Below are positions 1-9,509 of a stretch of 64,000 nt of DNA, piece by piece. A program made the position numbers and the translations under genes. The notes under the pieces are model-generated. The model had not been told where the DNA came from, did not search any database, and saw nothing but the letters and a program-made list of their open reading frames with translations. Positions within the stretch are counted from its first letter, which is position 1; each line of letters begins with the position of its first letter. The stretch is from Wurfbainia villosa (lineage: Eukaryota; Streptophyta; Magnoliopsida; Zingiberales; Zingiberaceae): the NCBI GenBank assembly GCA_025175895.1, contig CM045991.1, positions 85,919,174 to 85,983,173 on the forward strand, read 5' to 3'.

Positions 1-117
1 AAGCCGCTAGGACCATGTTGAACGAATATGACCTACCCGATAGGTTTTGGGCGGTTAGCACGCTTGCTATGTCCAAAATAGGATCCTTATGGTAAAGAGG
101 CACCTTAAGACCTCGAC

Positions 118-624
118 GAGATTTATCACGATAAAATACCTAACATCAAGTACTTTAGGGTATTTGGGTGTAAGGTACATATCCTAAACACTAAGGATTA
201 CCTAGGGAAATTTACATCCAAAACCACGACCGGAATCTTTCTAGGATACTCGACTACAAGTAGAGCTTATAGAGTATATAACCACGACACCCTTAGAGTC
301 GAGGAGACTATCAATGTAGTATTCGATGAAGGACATGAACCTACAAAACCCCCAGCAACCCCAATTAGCGAGCCGATTCATACTAGACCTAACTCTGATC
401 CAGAGATCAGGTCTAGTGTTAATCCTAACCTAAGTCAACCAAGTCACTCTATTGATCAAGTGATAGATGACTCCAACCAAACTAGTGTTCAACCAAGTCA
501 CCCCATTGATCAAGCATTAGGTGACACAAACCCAACCCAATCTAGGATTCAGACTAACCACCCTATCGATCAAGTGATAGGAGATCCTAATCTAGGAGTT
601 CGATCTAGAGCATCCTATAGGAAC
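118..624 (+). pseudogene. copia integrase C-terminal part and linker (fragment)
   Basis: Frame 1 reads through the end of a copia integrase. The motif FRVFGCKVHILNTKDYLGKF is followed by a GIFLGYS motif and a VVFDE segment, all typical of the region just after the integrase core. A linker with three imperfect copies of a unit ending in SIDQVIDD, PIDQALGD and PIDQVIGD follows (about 436-590). The preceding bases 1-117 carry more integrase (MLNEYDLPDRFWA) in another frame, so a frameshift or deletion lies near 110. No catalytic residue of the integrase core is in the window. Confidence 0.85.
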
Positions 625-1470
625 CTTAGTCAAATTTCCTTAATTTCAAAGATAGAACCCAAATCAATTGAACAAGCTCTTCTTGATCCCGATTGGATTA
701 TTGCAATGCAAGAAGAGCTAGCTCAATTTACTAGGAATGAAGTGTGGGAATTAGTACCACCACCTAAAGACAAAACGATAATTGGAACAAGGTGGGTGTT
801 TCGAAATAAGCTTGATGATAAAGGTGAAGTAGTTAGAAACAAGGCTAGGTTAGTCGCCAAAGGTTTTAGCCAAGTCGAAGGCTTAGATTACGACGAAACC
901 TATGCCCCAAAGAGCTAGACTCAATCCATTCGAATGTTGCTAGCTTATGCCGCATCGAGGATTTAAGCTGTTTCAAATGGATGTTAAGTCGGCATTCCTA
1001 AATGGATACATTAAAGAAGAAGTTTATGTTAGCCAACCCCTGATTCAAAATCTAGATAAACCCGACCATGTTCTAAAACTTAAGAAAGCTCTCTATGGAC
1101 TTAAACAAGCTCTCGAGCTTGGTACGAGAGACTTTCAATCCATCTTAAGTCAAAAGGGTTTAACCAAGGCTTAGTTGACCCAACTCTCTGTAAAAACCTT
1201 AGGTAAAGAAATATTCATAGCTCAAATTTACGAGATGATATAATTTTGGAACCTCTAACTCACCTTTACTAAACGAGTTCGCTTTCACTCATGGAAAGTG
1301 AGTTCAAATGAACTTGGTAGGCGAGTTAAGTTTCTTTTAGGTCTACAAATTAAACAAACTAAGGATGGTATATACCTATATCAACAAAAATACACTAAGG
1401 AGTTAATTAAAAGATTTGGAATGCAAGACGCTAAGGTAATAAACACCCCAATGGCGTATAAATGTTAACA
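625..1470 (+). pseudogene. copia reverse transcriptase (broken)
   Basis: Copia RT landmarks are present: WIIAMQEELAQFTRNEVWEL, GTRWVFRNKLDDKGEVVRNK, ARLVAKGFSQVEGLDYDETY, then QMDVKSAFLNGYIKEEVYV and LKKALYGLKQA. The frame is broken near 912-930 (stop and missing base) and after 1174. The region that should code for the YVDD active site (around 1231-1245) has lost bases, so the catalytic motif is destroyed. A later piece, FLLGLQIKQTKDGIYLYQQK (about 1333-1392), is the RT thumb side. The enzyme cannot be active. Confidence 0.9.
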
Positions 1471-1588
1471 TAGGAGAAGACCTAGAAAGTAAGTCCATTG
1501 ACTTAAAGTACTATAGGAGCTAATAGGAAGTCTTCTATACTTAATCAAGTCTAATTCGACATCCTATTCGCAAGAAGTATGTGCGCCT

Positions 1589-2172
1589 GTGTTTCAAACC
1601 TGTGCTACGGAGTCTCACCTAACCCTAGTTAAGCGTATCCTTAGATATCTTAAGGGTACACTTAACGTTGGTATTTGGTACCCTAGATCTACCGAAGTTC
1701 AACTAACTAATCGCCATCTGATTCGGATTATGCCGGTAGTAAACTCGATAGAAAGAGCACGAGTGGTTGTTGTCAACTACTCGGCTCGAGTCTAGTGAGT
1801 TGGTGCAGTAGGAAGCAACATTGTGTTGCCTTATCTACCACCGAAGCCGAATACATCGCGATGGGTGAGTGTGTCACTCAACTTCTTTGGATGAAGCACA
1901 CTCTCCGCGACTTTAAGTTAGACTTTACGAATACTAAACTTCACGTAGATAACATTAGTTCAATTAATCTTACAAAGAATCCAATATGTCACTCTATGAC
2001 CAAACATATAGAAGTCAAACACCATTTCATTCGAGAACATGTGGCCAACGGAGCCATACAACTCGAGTACGTCGAATCGAAATCTAACCTAGCAGACCTA
2101 TTTACTAAACCCCTACCCGAAGCCGAATTTAGTCTATTAAGACGAAAATTGGGCATGTGCGTAATAGAATAA
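1589..2172 (+). pseudogene. copia RNase H
   Basis: The C-terminal copia RNase H. The first part (to about 1795) carries LVKRILRYLKGTLNVGIWYP; the second is open from 1795 to the stop at 2170-2172 with HCVALSTTEAEYIAMGECVT, LLWMKHTL, LHVDNISSINLTKNP, TKHIEVKHHFIREHV and LADLFTKPLP, ending in RRKLGMCVIE. The usual CDN motif is VDN here. One frame change separates the two parts near 1715-1795. This marks the end of the copia polyprotein; no gene follows before the 3' LTR. Confidence 0.9.
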
Positions 2173-3045
2173 GAACTTGCAAACTATATTTTCTTACTAC
2201 TATTTCTTATTTTTCATTTTGATGGAACTAGCATAGGACATACCTTAGATAACATGCACCTATAGATTTAAGGAGCCAGTACATCTCACAACACATAGGA
2301 CTAATGTGTTTGTGTACTTAGCCACGTAGATGGGCGTGAGATGTTAGGACCCTACTCCAGGTTCCAAGATGTAGATCAAGTGCATCAATATGAACCTCGG
2401 AGTATAAATATGCAACTAATATTAACCAACTCTAATCAGGACTTGTTGATAATATCATTTCAATCAAGTCAAACTAGAGTTGAACATTTAGATGAATTAT
2501 TTTCACATACTATTTTTAAAATCATCATGCTTGACTTAGGGTTTTCTTAAAACCCCCCACTTTTCCTTGATTTATGTCAAAAGGGTGAGAAAAGGCCAAA
2601 GTTAAGGTTCAAGAAAAGGCCAAAGTTCAATTTCAAATTTTTGAAATTGATAACTTAACTTAAAACTTTGATTCTGGCCTAAGTTAAGGGGGAGTAAGGT
2701 TTAGGTTTCAACTCTTCGGAATTGAAAACTTTAAAGGTTAAGAAATCAAAAGTTAAACCTTTGAATAATTAACCTTTGACTTAACTTTTGATTACTTAAC
2801 TTGCACTTATTTTTGACTCTAAGAAGCCTGCTTAAGTAATGCCATTTACTTAACTCATTATCTTTGTGTTTGGAGAACTAAAAGTCTTTTTCAAGTACTC
2901 ACCCTGGTCCAAGGGGAGGGTTCTCTAAGGGGAGAACTTGAGAAATATTTTTACTACTCCTACTTTTGCTTCTTGTCTTTACTGGTTCATGCACTTAATT
3001 TCCTTAACTTTGTGTGTTATTGCCATATATCAAAAAGGGGGAGAT
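2173..3045 (+). other. non-coding 3' region of copia with repeated polypurine tracts
   Basis: No credible gene. The stretch is AT-rich with near-repeats of the string aaggccaaagtt (2592-2630) and several purine tracts: AAGGGGGAGTAAGG near 2687, AAGGGGAGGG near 2909, AAGGGGAGAAC near 2929, and the one used at the LTR edge, CAAAAAGGGGGAG (3031-3043). More than one polypurine tract upstream of the 3' LTR is a known Sirevirus trait. Confidence 0.7.
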
Positions 3046-4099
3046 TGTTGGTGCAGTGAGGCACCGAAATCGAACCTGTGTTTTGGTTATAGCAAAGACA
3101 CAAAAGTTAAGTCTATTTTGTTTTCACGAGTAAAATGTGCGTAAGATTGATATAGTCGAGTCAAGGCCTAGCGACACCCGGAGGAAGCCGCGTGGTCGCG
3201 ATACTCGAGTTACTTCGAGGGAGCCAAGGAATCGAGTGGAAGGCCTAAGCAAAAAGCGACACGTAAGTATCGAGGTAAGCTCGTGTGCGCGAGAGTAAGT
3301 AAGGTCGTATCCTCTTTACGGGATGATCTTAAGCGAGATCCGACCAAAGACATCTTATAGATGGTCTAGGTCGAGATCGGATGGTCACCCACCATCAAAA
3401 TTATGTTTTTATTGAAGGACTGGTATCGATCATCGCCGATCGCCGAAGGTTATCAATCAATCGATGTCGCCATCACCGATCGATGATGGCCATCACCGAT
3501 CGATGGTCAATGATCAGATTCGAGGAGTCAAGGCTTATCACTCCACCTAAAAGAGGTTTTGTGTCCCTTTGTGATTGGTTTAAGACCCACTCTAAAAGGG
3601 GCTCAAAGGCTATAAAAGGAGGGCCAAACCTAGGGTTTCATTAACCCTAAGTGCTCAAAAGCTGCAACTCTACGACAACGAAGTCCTTCCATTCCGACGT
3701 CTAGGTTTAAGTTTCTTTATTATTGTACGTCGGTCTTTGTTTTTGTTATCAGTTTGTCATTTATATTTCCGGAGCTTTTATCGTATACGAGGAGAGGGGG
3801 AGTGTCCCTCTACCTCAAGTTTTTGTGGTTTCTTCTTGTATCGATTAACTCCTACCTCTAACGAGGAGGAGTTCCTTTAGTGCTTTTGCCCTCCGTACGT
3901 GGTCAAGGACCACTAGGGCCTTGGAGTAGTAGCCTTCGGCTACGAACCAAGTAAATCTCTTGTGTCTATTGTCTCCTTTATTTTTTGTTTTGCTTATCTT
4001 TCCGCTGCATATAAGTTTTCTTTTAAAACGAGTTCGTACGAGAAAAATTTTCTTTCGCTATTCACCCCCCCCCCTCTAGCGAACCGCATTGATCCAACA
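3046..4099 (+). repeat. 3' LTR of the copia element at 1-4099
   Basis: Starts TGTTGGTGCAGTG directly after the polypurine tract and ends GATCCAACA, so the ends form the inverted pair TGTTGG/CCAACA. Length 1054 bases. The end carries a C-run and CTCTAGCG just before the terminus, the same arrangement as in the gag-only family. The interior is otherwise different from that family's LTRs. The sequence after 4099 belongs to copy A. Confidence 0.9.
3611..3618 (+). promoter_or_regulatory. TATA box of the copia LTR
   Basis: TATAAAAG in the LTR, followed about 30 bases on by the probable start of the R region. Position within the LTR (about 565 bases in) fits a U3 promoter. Confidence 0.65.
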
Positions 4100-5759
4100 C
4101 TTAATTATATCAAATGGCAACTAATATTGAAATTTAGGTATTCTGATATTTATACTTTTTATTTGTCATGTTTTGTTTGTCATATAACATATCATGACAT
4201 CATGTTTATTTTTATCATTTATATGTCATGATCATGTGTAGGATTAAGGTTTAATGTCATGTGTTTTTAGATTATATCATATGTCATGACATCATGATCA
4301 TTGGCCATGTTTAATTATGTTATCATTTATTTCATGATAATTCATGCATTTAAGTTAATGAAAATTGATTTAAGGACAATGGCATGACTTGAAGTCCCAT
4401 TTATAAGGGAATCAAGTAGTGTTGCCTTAGAAAGATGCATGAAACCCTAGAATAGGAGAACAAAACCCACATCTCACATCACATTGACTTGTGTGTATTT
4501 TATACACCCTAGATATATGTGAGATTCTAGGATATGAGTTAAGTTCAAGGTGCATAGTTTTTGCATCTAGATGAACTAAAACTCATCTTATTTCATAAGT
4601 GGATCATTGGAAAAGCTTGTGTACAAGTCATGTACATTGATCCCAAGGAATATGATCCAAAATAAGGTTTTAAAAACATTTTAAAATCAATTTAGAAAAC
4701 CTTGGTGAAGTCTATCTTTTGATAGCAATCGCCATTGATGAAGTTGATACAAAGTGAGATAAAACGTTGAAGTTTTTCTTCACTTTTGAACTTTGTATCA
4801 ATTTTGATATTTTATGGGTAAAATATTTTTCTCTCATTTTTCACCCATTGTATTTGTCATAAGTATTATGCGTATGAATTTTCATGATTTTTCGAATTAC
4901 ATATAATTATTTATGAATTTTCAAAATCCATTTCTGATAACTGAAATTCAAAAATTTCAGTTATCAGTCGACTGCCCTTGGTGGCAGTCGACTGATGTGC
5001 AAGGCAGTCGACTGATTTCTGAAGGACTCGACTGCCAAGCTGATTTCGAGAAAAACAAGGTTGTTTACCCCATTTTCAGCTATGTTAGAGTTCCCTAACC
5101 ACTCATAACCCTAGGATATGCTTTGGGAAGCATTAGAAAGGGTGAAAAACCATTGGATATGGATTAGGAGAGGTGTTAGGGTAATGTATCAAATTTAAGG
5201 TGTGGAGAGCTCATGTTTAAACTTTGAACCTTATTTTGATGGTTTAGAGCTCTTATTGGCTTAGGGACTTCCCAAGGACATTGTTGGTGCAATGGTCAAG
5301 GGGGAGCCATTTTTCTCATGAGGAGGAAAATGGGATTTTGAGATACACAATTTGGAAATTAGGAGAGTGTGCAGGATTGCCTCTCTTGAGTGATATGAGA
5401 CTTATCACTAGGAAGATGGTAGGCATCCTAGGTACTTTTGGACCAATGGGGAGATTGTAAGATCTCATTGGGACATGAGACATTGACCTCCTTGGAGAGA
5501 AAATCTTTTTGATGTTAGTCAAAAAGGGGGAGAATGTTTTGGGGGAGAATGTTATGGAAATTGGTAATCTTACCTTTCTCCCAAATGTTTTAGGGGAGAA
5601 TGGTATGGAGAGTGTTGTCAATTGATATTATCAATTGTCAATTCGGAGAATTGGGGAGAATGTTTGGGATTACAAATTTGGGATAATTGGTAAGAATATT
5701 TGAGTTAGTGTTCTAACTCAAAGGTATGTGTTTTTTTCAAACATCAAAAAAGGGGAGAT
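4100..5759 (+). other. conserved non-coding region of copy A
   Basis: No gene. From left to right: an AT-rich stretch with recurring ATGTCATGACATCATG-type words (4150-4330), the structured segment (4704-4801), a cluster of the palindrome CAGTCGACTG and variants (about 4960-5035), and purine tracts CAAGGGGGAG (5298), AAAAAGGGGGAG (5521) and AAAAAAGGGGAG (5746) before the LTR. Confidence 0.75.
4704..4801 (+). ncRNA. conserved structured segment (copy A): hairpin plus long stem
   Basis: Hairpin 1 is GGTGA-AGT-CTATC-TTTT-GATAG-CAA-TCGCC (4704-4733), two stacked stems around a TTTT loop. Stem 2 pairs TTGATACAAAG (4744-4754) with CTTTGTATCAA (4791-4801) and encloses a small TGAAG/CTTCA hairpin. 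The same layout occurs in copies B, C, D, E and H and, partly broken, in I. It is read as part of the element RNA; a function is inferred only from conservation. Confidence 0.55.
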
Positions 5760-5959
5760 TATTGGTGCAATCGACCCAAGTCACGATTGACCGAACTCGA
5801 GTTTGACTCGAGTGATGTTTTAATGTATGACATGAAAGGTTGACATTGATGTCTGATATTGTTTTGGGGAGATTGTTGGCACAATCGACCCGGGTCATGA
5901 ATGAACGGACTCGAGTTTGACTCGAGGGGGATTTTGATGGTTGACTGGAGTTGACCATG

Positions 5960-6240
5960 TCATGGAAAGTCCAAGTCTTAAGTACTTGGCATGGAAAGTC
6001 CAAGCATGGGTCTTGGCAAGGAAAAGTCCAAGCATGGGTCTTGGCATGGAAAGTCCAAGCATGGGTCTTGGCAAGGAAAAGTCCAATATAGGTTGGCAAG
6101 GGAAAGTCTAAGCTTGAGTTTTGGCATTTGGAAAGTCCAAGGGGTTCGATATTGGCAGCGTAAAGTCCAAGCGGGAGTCTTGGCAGCATGAGTCCAATGG
6201 TTGGCGGCGTAAAGTCCAAGCGGAGTCTTGGCGGCATAAG
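5960..6240 (+). repeat. LTR minisatellite: AAGTCCAAGCATGGGTCTTGG units
   Basis: About ten imperfect tandem units of 22-28 bases built on AGTCCAAGCATGGGTCTTGG. Translation of either strand gives repetitive open frames that are artefacts of the array. The same array occurs in every LTR of the family, with varying copy number. Confidence 0.85.
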
Positions 6241-6454
6241 TCCAATGTGCCTTGGCGATGTAGACACCGTTAGCATGACATAGCCAATGGAAGCATCTGA
6301 AGGCTAGCGCATGGATGAACATGTCATGGATGACTTGGAGGGATCCGAGAGGCGTGAGGCTGATGGAGGTGGCTAGAAGGCTTAGGTCTAGGCTAAGGGT
6401 GGTCTAGCAAGTATGGGGGCACCATACTTGGGTTAAAATCTCATGTTTGAGGTG

Positions 6455-6790
6455 TGCCAGTCGACTGGTGTCATATGGCAGTCGACTGGTGTGAGTCAAC
6501 TAGGGTTTGACTGCGGGAAGTGTCCCAGCAGTCGACTGCTAGAAGTGAGCAGTCAACTGATGGCTCGAGCAGTCGACTGATCATGTGATCAGTCGACTGG
6601 TGCTCGGTATTTTGGGCACAGAATGGAGTCTCACTCGATTACTAGGGCTAGTAGTCGAGTGAAGGCTCGATCAGTCGATTGATGGACATGATCAGTCGAC
6701 TGATGTCGTATCCGTTGGATTTTTTCAGCGTGGATTACACCATTATCTCACAGCAACAGTGTCATCAGTCGACTGATGGTGTCGAGCAGT
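6455..6790 (+). repeat. cluster of CAGTCGACTG palindromes in LTR
   Basis: The 10-base palindrome CAGTCGACTG and near copies occur about a dozen times, often as gaTCAGTCGACTGATgg. They lie between the minisatellite and the TATA position, as in the other LTRs of the family. Confidence 0.8.
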
Positions 6791-7318
6791 CGACTAATCG
6801 GCGATTTCCAACCAAGGCAGAAGCTTTAAATGGAGCTCCTGGAGGAGGAAATCAACAACAGTTCTTGAGCTACTTTGGGGCGATTTGTTGATGCAAATCA
6901 AGGTCTCCAAGGCTATTCTTCAAGAAACCAAAAGCAAGCAATCCAAAGAGTTTTGTGTAAAGTTTTCTTTGCATCTCTTGTTGTATTTCATATTGTATTT
7001 GCTTATTGTATTTAGTTTATTATTGTAAACTATTGTATGAGATTTCTCCGCCTCCGGATTGTTCCGAGAATGAGTGTTTATTAGTGGTGTGTGATTGGCA
7101 TCGCTAAGGCTCATTTGAGCCCGATCCGTGGTGTAGGAACCGTTCTGTTCCGAACCACATTAAATACTTGTGTAATTGTGTGTTTGTATATTTCTTTATT
7201 GCTTTATTATTATTCCGCTACGTGTTAATGATTGTTTAGAGACAAGCACGAACGAATTCCATCAACGTATTAGCACGACGCTATTCACCCCCCCCTAGTG
7301 GTCAACATTTCCTCTACA

Positions 7319-7610
7319 CGGATCTCCTTCGATTACCTCAAATCCGAGAAATTCCAACTAGATCTGTCACAAAGGAATGTTAAGAATAAAATAGTGAATA
7401 GTTCTCCTTTAATCACCTTGTACCCTTAGAATAAAAGCTAGATCTGCCACTTCACAAGAGAGTGTTAGAGATGGGTCGGCTTCCCGGCATGGCCCCTCGG
7501 ATGCTCAAGTCAAAAAATAGTAGGATGATGAAAGTAGAAATGAAAAAAGAATGAAGAAGAAGTGAGAAGAAGATCTTTGAGGTACCGAATAGCGAAGAAA
7601 CAATCATCCC
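7319..7610 (-). repeat. partial second LTR of the gypsy remnant
   Basis: Closely matches 8019-8310 (same words, for example GATCTGTCACAAAGGAATGT and GATCTTTGAGGTACCGAATA). It contains R-U5 but not the TATA/U3. It joins the gag fragment near 7605 and copy A at 7319. Confidence 0.75.
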
Positions 7611-7928
7611 CCTCAGGTTGTGCACTCTCAAGAGGAGCTACACACTTTTTTTTCTTCCCCTTTGCTTGCTTGTAGACACGAGAGGCATCATTCTTCGGGT
7701 GAGAGACTCTGACTACCTCTTCTTTAGAGTCATCATCAGATGCATCCTCCTCCTTCATCTTCTTCTGGGCTTCTGTGATATCTGATCCATCACAGTGGCC
7801 ACCACTTGCAAAAGATCCTCCTTGTACAAGGGCTCACGACGCCTTCTACTGGTGCCTCCCTTAGAAGTACTGGAGATAGATTTCTCCTCCTACATCGGCT
7901 TCATTAGCGTCCTCTTAGTGTTCACCAT
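7610..7928 (-). pseudogene. gypsy gag N-terminal fragment
   Basis: Reading the minus strand from 7928: MVNTKRTLMKPM, an in-frame stop, then KSISSTSKGGTSRRRREPLY and KEDLLQVVATVMDQISQKPR, then a frame change into KMKEEDASDDDSKEEVVRVS and a lysine-rich tail. This is the style of the N-terminus of plant gypsy gag. It is cut by the join to LTR sequence near 7610. No capsid or zinc knuckle remains. Confidence 0.65.
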
Positions 7929-7967
7929 CATGACTTTTTGTTCAGATTCCCACATATGGTGCCAATT

Positions 7968-8529
7968 TGATGGTGTCCACTTCTTCGACCTGTCAAGATC
8001 TCCCTCCCCCTTCTTGTGGATCTCCTCCGATCACCTCAGATTTGAGAAATCCTGACTAGATCTGTCACAAAGGAATGTTAAGAATGAAATAGTGAATAGC
8101 TTCTCCTTTGATCACCTTGTACCCTTGGAATAAAAGCTAGATCTGGCACTTCAAGAGAGAGTGTTAGAGATGGGTTGGCTTCTCGACATGGCGCCTCCGA
8201 CACTCAAGTCAGAAACATGAAGAAAGTAGAAATGTAGAAAGAATGAAGAAGAAGTGAGAAGAAGATCTTTGAGGTACCGAATAGCGAAGAAACAACCATC
8301 TCCCCTTCCTTCTGCTTCTGCCCCTTTTATAGATGATTCATCCTGCCTTCTCCTTGAAGTGAATTTACTCAAATACCCTTGCTATACTATCGAGTGTGAC
8401 TGCTTTTCCTACCCCTTTTCAAAATACCTTTTTCAAATGCTTCATGAGCTTTATATTTTCCTGCAAAATATTAATTAGATAAAATATATAAACAAATAAC
8501 AAAATATCTTATATTAATTATGCTCATCA
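7968..8529 (-). repeat. 5' LTR of the gypsy remnant
   Basis: On the minus strand it starts TGATGAGCAT (8529) and ends CACCATCA (7968) directly before the PBS region, giving TGATG/CATCA ends. 562 bases. A TATAAAAGG lies at 8323-8331 on the minus strand. Confidence 0.7.
8323..8331 (-). promoter_or_regulatory. TATA box of the gypsy LTR
   Basis: TATAAAAGG on the minus strand within the LTR, upstream of the part shared with the second LTR copy, consistent with a U3/R border. Confidence 0.55.
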
Positions 8530-8624
8530 TCCTTAAACTCTTCCTACTACTCCCAATACTCCACAATACTCATACCTCTTTATTTCACCATATTAAAAAA
8601 AAAACCCTAGAAACCCATACAATA

Positions 8625-9110
8625 CATGGCTCAGGAAATAGGCATATTGCTCACGAAATAAGCATATGGCTTGGGAACTGTAGACACTGATCTGCCAATA
8701 CTCTACTAAATTTTGATCACAATTACCCTGTGTCACCCTACTGGGCTCAAGAAATGCATACACTGCTCGGGAAACTCATATTCTGCTATGCCCATGGAAT
8801 ACTTAACTCTGATCCTGACTGCCCTCTGTCACTTAGTAGGCTCGGGAAATACATAGACTTCTCAGGAAACACATAGACTACTCTATCAATGCAATACTTA
8901 GCTCCAAACCAAACTTCTCCGAACCACCTTACTGAGCATGGGAAATGCATATACTAGTCGGGGAATACATATACTCCTCGGAAAACACATAGACTACTCT
9001 GCCAATGCACACCAACTACTCCGTAAACACAATCACTACATCCGCCTCAGACATCACCTACACTATTCGAGAATTATACAAACAGCTTGGAAAACCCTCT
9101 ACTTGATCAA
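8625..9110. repeat. degenerate GCTCGGGAAAT... repeat
   Basis: At least eight imperfect occurrences of a (G)GCTC(G/A)GGAAAY-CATA word alternate with ACTACTCTGCCAATGC-like words. The period is irregular, so this looks like an old tandem array. Confidence 0.5.
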
Positions 9111-9358
9111 AAAACCCCGATCCCATCAGGGACCAAGATCAAATATGCATGAATACCCTGAAAGCGATTAGGACTTCTCAAGGTTTTCATAATCTATCCT
9201 AGAACATAATAATTTATCAACCTTGGCCCTTATAAGTAATAAGTAGTAGTTTTTTAATTGATTTGTTGGGGTTCTCATGACAGGTTCCCATATTGCGACC
9301 AAGATCCTTCTAAGGGCTAACATTGTGAAAGTAGAAACCAAGTTAGGTAAATATATCA

Positions 9359-9422
9359 GGTTGATCTTGGAAGAGGCTTTCACCAAGATTGATCCGCTGG
9401 GATGCCTCTTCCAAGATCAACC
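9359..9422. repeat. hairpin: 19-base perfect inverted repeat
   Basis: The arm GGTTGATCTTGGAAGAGGC (9359-9377) is the exact reverse complement of 9404-9422; the loop is 26 bases. No terminal-repeat element around it could be defined. Confidence 0.7.
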
Positions 9423-9509
9423 CAATATCTTTAGATAGGTTTCCTTCAAGAATACATATTGATATAATAGAGAACTTCCAAGAAAATAGACATTGTAGCG
9501 AAACCAAAG

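Larger units (their letters stand above)
1..4099 (+). mobile_element. Ty1-copia (Sirevirus-type) retrotransposon, 3' half
   Basis: The 3' half of an autonomous-type copia element: integrase C-terminal part, reverse transcriptase and RNase H in copia order, then about 870 bases of non-coding DNA with several purine tracts, then a complete 3' LTR. The 5' half lies left of the window. The element sits inside gag-only copy A, because the sequence after 4099 matches the middle of that family's non-coding region (compare 56330 onward). Its pol is broken by frameshifts and stops, so it is a dead copy. Assignment to Sirevirus rests on the non-coding 3' region with repeated polypurine tracts and on the integrase/RT style, and is less certain than the copia call. 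Confidence 0.9.
4100..7318 (+). mobile_element. gag-only LTR retrotransposon copy A (3' portion)
   Basis: The 3' part of a TRG-family element: non-coding internal DNA (4100-5759) and a 3' LTR (5760-7318). The gag end and 5' LTR are missing from the window because the copia at 1-4099 was inserted into the non-coding part. The internal part aligns with the same parts of copies B, C, E and H, including the structured segment at 4704-4801. The right end abuts a degraded gypsy element at 7319. Confidence 0.85.
5760..7318 (+). repeat. 3' LTR of copy A
   Basis: Starts TATTGGTGCAATCG (first base pair of the usual TGTTGG changed) after the purine tract and ends CTCTACA, a decayed form of CTCCAACA. 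A second LTR-like start, GGGGAGATTGTTGGCACAAT, lies 114 bases in (5874). Then comes a minisatellite (5960-6240), a palindrome-rich part (6455-6790), a degenerate TATA (GCTTTAAATG near 6821), and a conserved R/U5 with the C-run before the end. Confidence 0.85.
7319..8529 (-). mobile_element. degraded Ty3-gypsy element (minus strand)
   Basis: A minus-strand LTR (7968-8529), a gypsy PBS region with the usual wording (TTGGCACCATATGTGGGAAT on the minus strand, 7951-7970) and the start of a gypsy gag (MVNTKRT, then RRRREPLYKEDLLQVVATVM) are followed directly by a second, partial LTR copy (7319-7610). Gag-pol beyond the first 110 or so codons is deleted, and the second LTR lacks its U3. Likely a large internal deletion. 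Confidence 0.7.
8530..9509. other. unassigned interval with weak repeats
   Basis: No gene recognised. 8625-9110 holds a degenerate repeat based on words such as GCTCGGGAAATACATAGACT, recurring roughly every 50-90 bases. 9359-9422 is a near-perfect hairpin. Open frames here have no recognisable domain. Confidence 0.5.

Noticed and set aside
5737..6322. Long overlapping open frames on both strands in the LTR (also 9446-9829, 18658-18996, 23143-23709, 52784-53436)
   Set aside because: They are translations of the AAGTCCAAGCATGGG minisatellite. Tandem units free of stops give repetitive frames on several strands; no start context or domain supports them.
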